Shown piece by piece: positions 14,781 to 22,915 of a stretch of DNA of 54,266 bases (position 1 is the stretch's first letter; each line of letters opens with the position of its first letter). The position numbers and the translations under genes were made by a program. The DNA is from Salinivirgaceae bacterium (GTDB lineage: Bacteria; Bacteroidota; Bacteroidia; Bacteroidales; Salinivirgaceae). The notes beneath the pieces are model-generated. The model did not search any database. It was not told the DNA's origin and was given only the letters and a program-made list of their open reading frames with translations. The stretch spans positions 1 through 54,266 of the forward strand of contig JAQICA010000289.1 of NCBI GenBank assembly GCA_027858775.1, in the 5' to 3' direction.

Positions 14781-17567
14781 TTATTTTTCGAAAAACGAGT
14801 AGTCCATTATAAATGCATTGTGTTGTCCTCTGTTTTTTAGCTCTTGCTTTTTCTGAAGGGCTGTATTATAGTCGAACCGTCCCCAAATATAGCGGTAAAA
14901 TCCGTCTGTTCCTTTTATTCGTTCTACACCTTCAATATTTTCAAAGTACGAAGTTTCTACCGGAATTTTAAGTGCCAATAGCTGAATAGTGTACTCTCCA
15001 TCTTTTTGTTTTGTCTGTTCAAGTTTCTTTTGTGCAGCCACTTTTCCATTATGCTTCATGCGCTCCAGTTCCCTGAAATTTATTATTCTTGCATTGGGGA
15101 AGCCCATATCTACTGCCTTGTTGAGTAGCTCGGCAGCTTCTGCACGCGATGCGTATTTACCAATTGTGTATAAATACCCTCTTGTAGATGGGAAAATCCA
15201 AATATTGGAAATACCTTGCCGCTCAACGGCAGCGAAATCGACCGGTGCAAGAGGTGTTTTTGAATTTACCAGTTGAATGGTGTACTGGATAACCACGCCT
15301 TTGCTGTCGCCAAACTTGAGTGTTTCCGGTACTCGAAATTCCTGATAGGTAATTTTTGTATTGCCGGTTTTTATTATATTAATTTCTACACGTCGATTAA
15401 ATTTTTTTGCTTCAGGGTTGGTGTTTTCGGCACTTACGAGTGGTGTAGCATTGGGCTTGGGTTTACTGATAAACCGACTTTCGTCCAGGCCTTTATTAAC
15501 CAAATAATCGACAACCGATTGTACTCGTTTTGATGCAATTTTTGTTGTTTCTTCCTTGCCTGACGGATCGGAAAAACCTGTCACCTCCACGTATAAGTGT
15601 GGGTTTTGCTGCATTACCGAGTATAGTTTTTCCAGTGTTACCTTTGCATCACGTGTTAGCGACGTGCTGTTGTAGTTAAATAATACGCCGCGCATCAGCT
15701 CGTACTCCCCGCTGGCTACTGCTTTGGGAGATAGCTCCACGTCGAGCGTTACTTTGGGTAAACCAAAGTCTTTCGGTATGGAAACAGACCGTTTTACGGT
15801 TTCGTAATTTGGTGCGCTAAAGGTTACCTCGTAATTTCCGGGAGGCACCGTAATGCTGTATTGCCCATTTCCTGACGGAGTAGTTCTACCTTGCGATTTA
15901 TTTGTTTCGGTGTTGGCAACGTCTACTTTAAAGTATTCCGTAATTTCGTTGTTGTCTTCCAATAAAATAATTCCACGTATATCAAATTTGTCGTGTCGGG
16001 TTGCCGGCTCCGTGGGTGTCGTTTCTGTTGGAGTCTCTGTAATTGTTTCTTGTTCTGTTGTTTCTTCAGTGCTTTCCGTTTGTACGGGGTCTGTGGATTC
16101 CAGTTGTGTCGTCTCGGTTTGTGTAGTATCTGTTTCTGCCTGTTCAGTTACGTCCGATTCTTGAATATCGCTTGTTTCTGTTTGCGTGGGTTCCTCTAGA
16201 AATGCCACATTGGGGACTTCTACCCCGGGCACCTCTTCATCGTCATCAAATTTAATTTGATATTGGTAAATATCAGCTCCCCCGAAATTGTCTTCCGAAT
16301 CTCGCCTTGAGAAAAGTGCAAATTTTCCGTCACCGTAGGGCACAAAAAAGATGTCGTCATCTGTTGAGTTTATTGGGTACCCCATGTTGAGGGGAGTAGT
16401 CCATTCGCCAAGCGCATTTTTTGTGGAATAGAAAATATCGTAACCTCCCATGCTGTTGTGGGCTTCAGAACAGAAATAGAGTGTTTTTCCATCTTGAGAA
16501 ATTACAGGACAATCTTCATCGTATGGTGTATTAATGGCTCGGCCTAAGTTTACCGGATCGTTCCAATTTCCTTTTCTGTCTTTTTCGATGTAATAAATAT
16601 CGCGGCCACCTTTGCCACCGGAGCGCGTGCTGACAAAATAATATCCTTCTCCATTAGCATTTGGACTAATGTGCGATTCCCAATCTCGCGAATTAATTTC
16701 GTTATCAAGTTCTTCAACGCTGGTAAACCGATATCCTTTTTTCTCGGCTTTGTATAAATTTCCATCTCCGTAGTCATCTCTGAAAAAGTACATCTCATTT
16801 CCATCCGAAGAAATTCCTACAGTAGCTAAATATCCGTCGGAGTTAATTTTTGAAGTAATATCGAGCGGTTCTTGCCATTCACCGTTTTCTTTGCTGGTGT
16901 AGTTAATAATCTCGTAGAAGGTTTCACGTTCGTTTACACGGTCGAAAATACGCTGAAGTGTGGTGTAAACCATTGTTTGCCCGTCGGGTGTTATCACCGG
17001 ATTAAAGTTATCATCTCCATTATTGATAACTGCCCCCAGATTGGTTCGTACTATGGGGCGCGGGTTTTGAATCATTTCTTTAGCGTTTTCACACGTTTTT
17101 ATCTGTAGTTTTACATATTCGTGATAATACACATCGCCGGATTCCAGCGTGTTTTTGTATTTTTCATAAGCCGCAATGGCCTTGTTAAGTTGCATGTCGA
17201 TTCGGAAGGCTTTTGCAAGGTAAAACATTGCTTCTGGTGGCGCCTGAACTTCTTTGTATGAGCCTTCTTTGTAGTTGTTCGAAATGTCGTTTGTTGCTCG
17301 CTCCAAATAGGGGATAGCGCGCGACTTATCGCCGTGCAGGTTCAAGTAACACAGGCCAATGTTAAATTGCACATTAGCATTACTCATACCGAGCTTCTCA
17401 ATTTCTTCGAAATACTTTAGTGCTTGGGTGTAGCTACCGTATTGCATGTCGCCATATCCAGCCAAAAATAGTTTTTTAACTTCCCTGTTAGGCTTTTGCC
17501 CAATGGATGCCCCAAGGGTAAGAAGTATGATTACGATGGTGAAAAATATTTTTCTTTGTGGTATCAT
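14781..17567 (-). CDS. PorE-like OmpA-family outer-membrane-associated protein (TPR, PD40, OmpA, SPOR-like)
   Basis: A 928-residue secreted protein. Domains in order: signal segment (1-23), TPR-like repeats (about 30-150), PD40/WD40-like propeller strands (about 185-430), a Thr/Glu-rich linker (about 445-510), a carboxypeptidase-regulatory-like domain (about 520-595), an OmpA peptidoglycan-binding domain (about 605-725, with YVEVTGFSDPSG…RRVEI), and two C-terminal SPOR-like segments (about 735-830 and 850-928). The TPR-PD40-CRD-OmpA order is that of PorE, a type IX secretion component that anchors to peptidoglycan. The C-terminal SPOR-like tail is extra. Whether it is the T9SS PorE or a paralogue is undecided. 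A possible minus-strand -7 box (CAAATATA on +) is at 17733-17740. Confidence 0.82.
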   Translation of the reverse strand: MIPQRKIFFTIVIILLTLGASIGQKPNREVKKLFLAGYGDMQYGSYTQALKYFEEIEKLGMSNANVQFNIGLCYLNLHGDKSRAIPYLERATNDISNNYKEGSYKEVQAPPEAMFYLAKAFRIDMQLNKAIAAYEKYKNTLESGDVYYHEYVKLQIKTCENAKEMIQNPRPIVRTNLGAVINNGDDNFNPVITPDGQTMVYTTLQRIFDRVNERETFYEIINYTSKENGEWQEPLDITSKINSDGYLATVGISSDGNEMYFFRDDYGDGNLYKAEKKGYRFTSVEELDNEINSRDWESHISPNANGEGYYFVSTRSGGKGGRDIYYIEKDRKGNWNDPVNLGRAINTPYDEDCPVISQDGKTLYFCSEAHNSMGGYDIFYSTKNALGEWTTPLNMGYPINSTDDDIFFVPYGDGKFALFSRRDSEDNFGGADIYQYQIKFDDDEEVPGVEVPNVAFLEEPTQTETSDIQESDVTEQAETDTTQTETTQLESTDPVQTESTEETTEQETITETPTETTPTEPATRHDKFDIRGIILLEDNNEITEYFKVDVANTETNKSQGRTTPSGNGQYSITVPPGNYEVTFSAPNYETVKRSVSIPKDFGLPKVTLDVELSPKAVASGEYELMRGVLFNYNSTSLTRDAKVTLEKLYSVMQQNPHLYVEVTGFSDPSGKEETTKIASKRVQSVVDYLVNKGLDESRFISKPKPNATPLVSAENTNPEAKKFNRRVEINIIKTGNTKITYQEFRVPETLKFGDSKGVVIQYTIQLVNSKTPLAPVDFAAVERQGISNIWIFPSTRGYLYTIGKYASRAEAAELLNKAVDMGFPNARIINFRELERMKHNGKVAAQKKLEQTKQKDGEYTIQLLALKIPVETSYFENIEGVERIKGTDGFYRYIWGRFDYNTALQKKQELKNRGQHNAFIMDYSFFEK

Positions 17568-17779
17568 TGATTGTTACTTTGTTCCTGTTGATCTTTGGTT
17601 AATGAAATCTGGGGATCGGAAATATTTCTATCCAATTCTCGAAACTACAAAAATGTTTTGGTGGTCTTTTTGGTTTGTTTCCTTTTATTATGAATTCATC
17701 ATCAATTTTTTGTGCAAACAGCGTGTTTTGAACAAATATACAATAAATATTGGTTTTTACGGAACATTCAGTTTTTTCG

Positions 17780-17998
17780 TAATTTTGCCGCAATAGTTAT
17801 TTTTATTGAATGCGTTTAAACGCAATGCGGTTTCTGAAGGTTGTTGGTTAATTCATTATACATAATCCCCAAAAACGTGTTTTATTCGACACACTAACTG
17901 TGGGGAAATGCTTATGTTAGGGGAGTGGAGGGAAAGGTAGAAAAGTGTTGTTTCTTGATGTAAAAAGAAAAACCTGTGGTTGTCACAGGTTTTTCCGT
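17780..17998 (+). ncRNA. Candidate small RNA of about 205 nt
   Basis: No ORF of note lies here, but the parts of an RNA gene are in order. TAATTTTG (17780-17787) matches the -7 consensus, although the -33 box is weak. The short palindrome TGCGTTTAAACGCA (17811-17824) comes next. ACATAATCCCCA (17860-17871) pairs with TGGGGA (17901-17906) and TTATGT (17912-17917), leaving a 5-base bulge. A purine-rich single-stranded stretch (17919-17937) follows. A 12-bp terminator stem, GAAAAACCTGTG and CACAGGTTTTTC, lies at 17967-17995. A 6S-like or other regulatory RNA is possible. I cannot assign a family by eye. Confidence 0.4.
17967..17995. terminator. Bidirectional terminator
   Basis: A perfect 12-bp stem, GAAAAACCTGTG and CACAGGTTTTTC, with the 5-base loop GTTGT. 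A- and T-runs at its two ends allow it to work on both strands. It would end the minus-strand AP2/lipoprotein operon, and possibly the candidate small RNA on the + strand. Confidence 0.85.
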
Positions 17999-18004
17999 TA
18001 TTGA

Positions 18005-18304
18005 TTATTTGTATGCTGCTTTTTTCTTTTGGTCGTATATTTTCTGAAACGATTTTATTTTTCCTACTTTTTCGTATTTTTCTTGTAGGTCAAGACTTTT
18101 TTGTTGCAAAATGCGACCAAGCGAATCTTGTTTCCTAGTAAGTGTGGAATCGTTTGTCTCATTGAACTCAACTGCCAGGGAAACAATTTCCTTTTCCATT
18201 TTCACAAGGGTTGAAGCATCTTGCTTCATTTCTTTTTCCGAAATTTCTGTTTGACATCCAAATGAAAAGGCAGTTAGTAGTAATATACTTAAGATTAGGC
18301 GCAT
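18005..18304 (-). CDS. Small coiled-coil lipoprotein
   Basis: A 99-residue protein. The N-terminus is a lipoprotein signal with the lipobox FSFGC (Cys 17), so it should be lipidated and held in the envelope. The rest is charged and helical (KEMKQDASTLVKMEKEIVSL…RKQDSLGRILQQKSLDLQEKYEKVG), likely a short coiled coil. I do not recognise a family. It begins two bases after the AP2/HNH gene stop and is co-transcribed with it. A terminator follows. Confidence 0.75.
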   Translation of the reverse strand: MRLILSILLLTAFSFGCQTEISEKEMKQDASTLVKMEKEIVSLAVEFNETNDSTLTRKQDSLGRILQQKSLDLQEKYEKVGKIKSFQKIYDQKKKAAYK

Positions 18305-18306
18305 GG

Positions 18307-18855
18307 TTACTCCTTTTTCTTTGTTTTAATTTTGTTTAAACTCTTTGTAACGCCAAATAACTCAATAGACTTCTTATTGTATGCCAAAGCTGCTTCTTCC
18401 GGTGTTTCGAACGAACCAAGGTTAATTGCTTTGCGGTTCACATAAATAATAGCCTGGTATTTGTTTGAGTTTTTTACTACACCTCTATAACCAAACTGGT
18501 TGTCTGTTTTACTTGTGTTGCGAACTACGTTTGAGAGTGTAGACCATTCCAGATTTTTAATTCTGCAATCTAATGTGTTACCATTAATGAAACGTACCCA
18601 GTAGCGGTTCTCCTCATCGGGCTTTTTAATGAATTTTTCGGCTACAACTTTTTGCAAGTAAAGTGTTTCGTTTTTGTACGAACCGTCTGATTGTTTCCAG
18701 TTTTTCTGGAAAAACGCGTAACCACGGCTATGGCGACGAAGATTCTCTAAAAATTTAACTTTTGAAAGGTAGGGATGATTTACGATGTATTCGTATACAA
18801 CATCGTCTACCAATGCCTGATCTTCGGCATTTTTTAGTGGAAGTTTGCAAATCAT
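18307..18855 (-). CDS. AP2-domain protein with eroded HNH homing-endonuclease-like region
   Basis: A 182-residue protein. Residues 80-112 resemble the HNH_3 motif of homing endonucleases (usual pattern VNHIDGNKLNNRVENLEW), but read WVRFINGNTLDCRIKNLEWST, so the catalytic His and Asp are absent. Residues 122-168 form an AP2 DNA-binding domain (FGYRGVVKNSNKYQAIIYVNRK…LGSFETPEEAALAYN). Such HNH-AP2 proteins are usually mobile endonucleases; the loss of the His suggests a domesticated DNA-binding protein. It has its own promoter and is followed at once by a small lipoprotein gene. Confidence 0.8.
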   Translation of the reverse strand: MICKLPLKNAEDQALVDDVVYEYIVNHPYLSKVKFLENLRRHSRGYAFFQKNWKQSDGSYKNETLYLQKVVAEKFIKKPDEENRYWVRFINGNTLDCRIKNLEWSTLSNVVRNTSKTDNQFGYRGVVKNSNKYQAIIYVNRKAINLGSFETPEEAALAYNKKSIELFGVTKSLNKIKTKKKE

Positions 18856-18891
18856 AATTTTTGGTTTATTAGTTGTTTATTAAATGTTGTT

Positions 18892-18923
18892 CAAATATAA
18901 CACACTAATAGTTAAATAACAAA
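18892..18923 (-). promoter_or_regulatory. Consensus Bacteroidota promoter for the AP2/lipoprotein operon
   Basis: On the minus strand this reads TTTG, 20 bases, TATATTTG: CAAA at 18920-18923 and CAAATATA at 18892-18899 on the + strand. Both boxes match the consensus exactly. The -7 box is 36 bases before the ATG at 18855. Confidence 0.75.
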
Positions 18924-18976
18924 TTTTTGTTATATTTTTTTTCGAATGAGTTTAAACTTTGTTCATTTATAATGCA

Positions 18977-19024
18977 AAATCCCACGTGCATTTTACTTTT
19001 AAAGTAAGAATACACGTGGGATTT
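18977..19024. terminator. Long hairpin, likely terminator of the PPIase gene
   Basis: A perfect 12-bp stem, AAATCCCACGTG (18977-18988) and CACGTGGGATTT (19013-19024). An inner complementary stretch (TTACTTT and AAAGTAA) makes one long hairpin. It lies downstream of the minus-strand PPIase gene, with a short T-run on that strand. Confidence 0.65.
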
Positions 19025-19106
19025 CATATGTTTTCTAGTTAGAAATTTTTCTTCCAGAAAGAAAATCGACGCGAACCTGATTTGAACGCTTCTCCGAATT
19101 GTTGGA

Positions 19107-19158
19107 GCTTAATGCAACTAAGAAAACGTAATTATTGGAGTTTCTTTACGCGCACTAA
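19107..19158 (-). repeat. Structured intergenic repeat, copy C (partial, degraded)
   Basis: Read on the minus strand, just after the PPIase stop, the sequence begins TTAGTGCGCGTAAAGAAACT, then CCAATAATTACG. This matches the head of copies B and D (GTGYGCGT…AAAACTCCAATAACTTCG). Similarity fades after about 33 bases. A second CTCC…GGAG hairpin (19092-19107) and a GTTCAAATC stretch follow, without a clear match to the other copies. Confidence 0.5.
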
Positions 19159-21777
19159 TTATCGTATTACCTTATCTTTTTGAGCTAAATATTCATATCG
19201 GGCAAGGTATTTCCTTAGGTCGGTAATTAAATAAGTTTGCGGATAATCGTCTATTATTCGATTGATGTATTCATATGCCTTTTTGTAATCTCCTTGTGCA
19301 TCTGCAATGGCTGTCATTTTCATCAGGTATGCGGCATTCACCAAGTAATTGTCCCGTGTTCCTATGGCTTCCTCGTATTGTTTTATAGCTTCTTTTTCTT
19401 TGCCTAATTGCACCAATGCATCAGCTTGTGCTCCTTTGGCTATTACAGAAAAGAATCTATCGTTAAACTGAATGTCTTTGAGATATTTTTCAACTTCTCC
19501 ATATTTCTCAAGTTGCAATGCACTTAGTCCTGCATATAGTTTTGCCAATTGTTGTTGTTTCGATAATTTCTCTTTTGCCAGCTCTGCAAATCCCTTGAAA
19601 TTTTCATTTCCATGTAATGCAAGTTCGTAGTTGTTGTTTCTGAATGCATATTCTGCTTCAAACATTTTATTGCTAAGCTCTGGTGCATCCGGAAGTTTGT
19701 TATCGTATTTAGGTACTAAAAAGTAACTGTCTTGCTTTCGTAATTTGTTAATGGTCATTCCATCATGCAGTCTGAATAGAATTTCGTAATTCTTATTATC
19801 TACATGCATTAGCCACTCTTTTTCTTTTAGTTTTGCATAGTCTTTCGATTCTATGATGGGCTTTTCTTCCAATTTTTTAAATTGGATTAAGCCTTTTTTG
19901 CCAAAAAATAACTTTGAAGTTTCGCCCGGTTTTGCAGCATCAATAAGTCCAACGACATATGGGTCTGTTCCTACATTGGGCATCATATCTTGGTGGAAGC
20001 CGATTTCATTTATTGTGTAATCGTTAACTCCAAGTTTTTGTGCGGTTTCTTCAAATGATAATTGATTCAATTCATTTATATTGTAATCTTGTTGTATGTG
20101 TTTTTTTGCCAATTCTGTTTTCGCATCAAGCCTAATGTATTGCTCGACTTCTCTTAGGAGCATTAAGCCGGGCTCATTAATCTCTTCTATCTGGAAAACA
20201 AAAATTTTGTCGTCGATTTTATATGGTGAAGAAATTGCTCCTTTGTAGTTGTTAAATGCCCATTTCACAACATTTTCTGTGTTTTTGTAGTATTCAAGCT
20301 CTCTGCTGTAGGCTGTGGCAGCATCTTCGCGAATTTGGTAATGGTTTTTCACTGCTTTTTCAACAAATTCGTCTGGATTATTTATACTTGCAGCAAATTC
20401 GGCTGCTTCTTTTTTGGCTGCTTCAAAGTCGCCTTCTGCCGGGGTGAGTCCCCAGTAGAGTGCCGTAAAGAAATATTTTTTACTTATGTTTTTATGCTCC
20501 TGTATTTCTATTATGTGCCATCCGTATTGAGTTTTGACTGTAACAAGTTGGCCGGGTGCATTAAAAAAGGCTGCATCGCTAAATGGCTTCACCATTTCAG
20601 CATGACGGAACCATTCTAAGTCGCCCCATTTGCCTTCTTTTCCGTATTTTTCGGCATATTTTTTTGCTATGTCTAGAAAATCTGCTCCCTCGGCCATCTG
20701 GGTGGTTATTTCTAGTTTAATCTTTTCTATTTCTGATTGGTCAATGTTTTTTATTACCAAATGGCGTGCTCTGACTTCTTCGGGGAGTTCTTGTTTTTTA
20801 TCGATTTTTATCGCTCTAAAACTATTCTTTTCCAGATAAGGGCCTTTGATGTCACCTTCATTACTGTTTTCGAAAAAGTCTTTCAAATCTTTTGGAACCG
20901 ACTTTTCTCCATAACTAGCCGAGAAAGTTTTTATATAGTTGTTTTGCGCTGCAATTTTCCCAAAATCATCGATTGTATTTAAGTACCGTTCAAACGTTTT
21001 AAACTCTTGCTCGTGGAAGTGTTTGTATATTTTTGGTTCAATTACAGCTACCTTGAAGTAACGTTTTTCGTTTGTTTGATAAGCATAGGCTTTTTCCCTG
21101 AGTATTTTCAAGTATGCTTCGTCATCTGGCTCAATGGTGTCGATGTATGGTTTATATGGAAGCGTAGACAACTGAACCGTTGAAATTCCTTTTGTTAATT
21201 TAGTGTACCACGCGCGCTCCCGATTGGTTTGTAAAAACGATGCTCTTAACAGCGATTGATATTTTTCCTCAAGGCGCTTATATTTCAACTCATCTATTTG
21301 GTAATGCCATGTGAAGTAGGGTTCCGAATTTTTATCTGAATTAATCTCTTCGATGAAGCCTTTGGCGCGCTCTCTGTCGTAACCTTTTTTGTTTTTGCTT
21401 TTCAGAAAAGGCATTTGCTGAAGAGCCGGATGAATATTTTTACCTGTTGTAAAATCGTCAACTTCCGCATCTGTAACGGTTAGTCCTAAATGGTTGGTTT
21501 CATGTTTTAGTTTATTTTCTAAAATTTGATCATTAAAAACACTATTTTCTAATCTGTTTTCGAAGGCTTTGTTGTAATTGCTTTCGTTTATAATTTTATT
21601 GTACCGTTTTACGTCATTTAAGCGATTTTGGTATTCGTCATACGATAGCGTAATTACGGTGCTATCTTCAGAAGTTGTTGAAATCGTATAAGGAGGGAAA
21701 TCACCTTCGTTTTTTTTTGTGTTATTACAGCTAATGACAAATAGTGCGATAAGCGCTAATAGAGGTAGTAATCTCAT
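19159..21777 (-). CDS. Lipoprotein peptidyl-prolyl isomerase (parvulin/SurA-PpiD-like)
   Basis: An 872-residue protein with a lipoprotein signal (lipobox VISC, Cys 17). The N-terminal third has SurA/PpiD-like chaperone sequence. A parvulin rotamase domain lies at about residues 335-430 (RARHLVIKN…KKYGKEGKWGDLEWFRHAEMVKPFSDAAF…TQYGWHIIEI). The rest is helical, with TPR-like repeats near the C-terminus (about 700-865). It likely folds outer-membrane or secreted proteins in the periplasm. It is much longer than E. coli SurA (428 residues). The gene is monocistronic with its own promoter, and its stop abuts repeat copy C. Confidence 0.85.
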   Translation of the reverse strand: MRLLPLLALIALFVISCNNTKKNEGDFPPYTISTTSEDSTVITLSYDEYQNRLNDVKRYNKIINESNYNKAFENRLENSVFNDQILENKLKHETNHLGLTVTDAEVDDFTTGKNIHPALQQMPFLKSKNKKGYDRERAKGFIEEINSDKNSEPYFTWHYQIDELKYKRLEEKYQSLLRASFLQTNRERAWYTKLTKGISTVQLSTLPYKPYIDTIEPDDEAYLKILREKAYAYQTNEKRYFKVAVIEPKIYKHFHEQEFKTFERYLNTIDDFGKIAAQNNYIKTFSASYGEKSVPKDLKDFFENSNEGDIKGPYLEKNSFRAIKIDKKQELPEEVRARHLVIKNIDQSEIEKIKLEITTQMAEGADFLDIAKKYAEKYGKEGKWGDLEWFRHAEMVKPFSDAAFFNAPGQLVTVKTQYGWHIIEIQEHKNISKKYFFTALYWGLTPAEGDFEAAKKEAAEFAASINNPDEFVEKAVKNHYQIREDAATAYSRELEYYKNTENVVKWAFNNYKGAISSPYKIDDKIFVFQIEEINEPGLMLLREVEQYIRLDAKTELAKKHIQQDYNINELNQLSFEETAQKLGVNDYTINEIGFHQDMMPNVGTDPYVVGLIDAAKPGETSKLFFGKKGLIQFKKLEEKPIIESKDYAKLKEKEWLMHVDNKNYEILFRLHDGMTINKLRKQDSYFLVPKYDNKLPDAPELSNKMFEAEYAFRNNNYELALHGNENFKGFAELAKEKLSKQQQLAKLYAGLSALQLEKYGEVEKYLKDIQFNDRFFSVIAKGAQADALVQLGKEKEAIKQYEEAIGTRDNYLVNAAYLMKMTAIADAQGDYKKAYEYINRIIDDYPQTYLITDLRKYLARYEYLAQKDKVIR

Positions 21778-21806
21778 ATTTTAAATTTTTATATTATTCT
21801 ATTGCG

Positions 21807-21837
21807 CAAATATAATTTGTATTGGGTAATATGCAAC
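21807..21837 (-). promoter_or_regulatory. Promoter of the PPIase gene
   Basis: CAAATATA at 21807-21814 is TATATTTG on the minus strand, an exact -7 box. CAAC at 21834-21837 (GTTG) is a near -33 box at 19-base spacing. It lies about 30 bases before the start at 21777. Confidence 0.6.
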
Positions 21838-21919
21838 ATTTTAAGGTGTTGAATATACGCTACAGTGGCGATTTTAGTTTTTACTAATATTTTTGCAATG
21901 ATGCTTTATCAGATTGTTA

Positions 21920-21951
21920 TTCGTTTCACACGGTTACAATAGTTACCTTTG
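21920..21951 (+). promoter_or_regulatory. Promoter of the FabK-like/M16 operon
   Basis: TACCTTTG at 21944-21951 is an exact -7 box. TTCG at 21920-21923 is a three-of-four -33 box at 20-base spacing. The start codon is at 21971. Confidence 0.6.
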
Positions 21952-21970
21952 CATTTAAAAATATACGATT

Positions 21971-22915
21971 ATGAATAGAGTAACACATCTTCTTGGTATT
22001 AAGTATCCTATAATTCAGGGTGGAATGGTTTGGTGCAGTGGATGGCGTTTGGCAGCTGCTGTGAGTAATGCCGGCGGACTCGGCTTATTGGGTGCCGGAT
22101 CGATGAACCCAGATCTGTTACTGGAGCATATTCAAAAGTTAAAAGGCGCTACACAGTTGCCTTTTGGTGTTAATATTCCATTATTGTTTCAGCATAGCGA
22201 AGAAATGATTGAGTTGGTGATTCGTGAAAAGGTTCCGGTAGTTTTTACATCAGCCGGAAGCCCAAAAAAATATACAAATAAGCTTAAGCAGCATGGCATT
22301 ACGGTTGTGCATGTGGTTTCTAGTGCAATGTTTGCCGAAAAAAGCCAGGAGGCGGGCGTCGATGCTGTGGTGGCTGAAGGTTTCGAGGCAGGAGGACATA
22401 ACGGACGCGATGAAACAACTACTTTAACGCTTGTAGAATTGGTGCGTAAACGGGTTTCTATTCCGGTTATTGCTGCCGGAGGAATCGCTACAGGAGCTGC
22501 AATGGCAGCAGTGCAAGTATTGGGTGCCGATGGCATACAAATTGGTAGTTTGTTTGCCTCCAGTTTGGAATCGTCGGCGAGTATGACTTTTAAGAACCGG
22601 GTTGTGGAGGCCATCGAGGGTGAAACTGTGCTGACCTTGAAGAAACTGGCACCGGTGAGGATGATGAAAAATGAGTTTTGCAATCGCGTCTTGCAAATGG
22701 AAAATAGCGGTGCCGATGCAGACGCCCTAAAAGCGGAGCTTGGCAGAGGTCGGTCTCGGAAAGGAATTTTTGAAGGAGATCTTACTGAGGGAGAATTGGA
22801 AATTGGACAATCGTCGGCTCACATTAGTGGCGTGCGAACGGTTAATGAGATTTTTAATCAGTTAATTGAGGAGTACACGATTGCTTGTGATAATCTGGAT
22901 AATAAATTTGTATGA
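21971..22915 (+). CDS. FabK / nitronate monooxygenase-family FMN enzyme
   Basis: A 314-residue FMN-binding TIM barrel of the enoyl-ACP reductase II (FabK) / 2-nitropropane dioxygenase family. Visible motifs are YPIIQGGMVWCSGWRLAAAVSNAGGLG at the N-terminus, EAGGHNGRDETTTL with the conserved His, IPVIAAGGIATG, and ADGIQIGSLF at the FMN phosphate site. Sequence alone does not separate enoyl-ACP reduction from nitronate oxidation. The GHNG pattern and length suit either. Its stop overlaps the ATG of the first M16 peptidase (ATGA at 22912), so the three genes are translationally coupled. Confidence 0.85.
   Translation: MNRVTHLLGIKYPIIQGGMVWCSGWRLAAAVSNAGGLGLLGAGSMNPDLLLEHIQKLKGATQLPFGVNIPLLFQHSEEMIELVIREKVPVVFTSAGSPKKYTNKLKQHGITVVHVVSSAMFAEKSQEAGVDAVVAEGFEAGGHNGRDETTTLTLVELVRKRVSIPVIAAGGIATGAAMAAVQVLGADGIQIGSLFASSLESSASMTFKNRVVEAIEGETVLTLKKLAPVRMMKNEFCNRVLQMENSGADADALKAELGRGRSRKGIFEGDLTEGELEIGQSSAHISGVRTVNEIFNQLIEEYTIACDNLDNKFV

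Noticed and set aside
17446-17796. 116-residue ORF on the + strand
   Set aside because: It overlaps the start of the PorE-like gene and its promoter region and has no coding character.
19066-19095. tRNA-like T-loop (GTTCAAATC on the minus strand)
   Set aside because: The flanking bases do not form the T-arm stem and no anticodon arm or acceptor stem is found.
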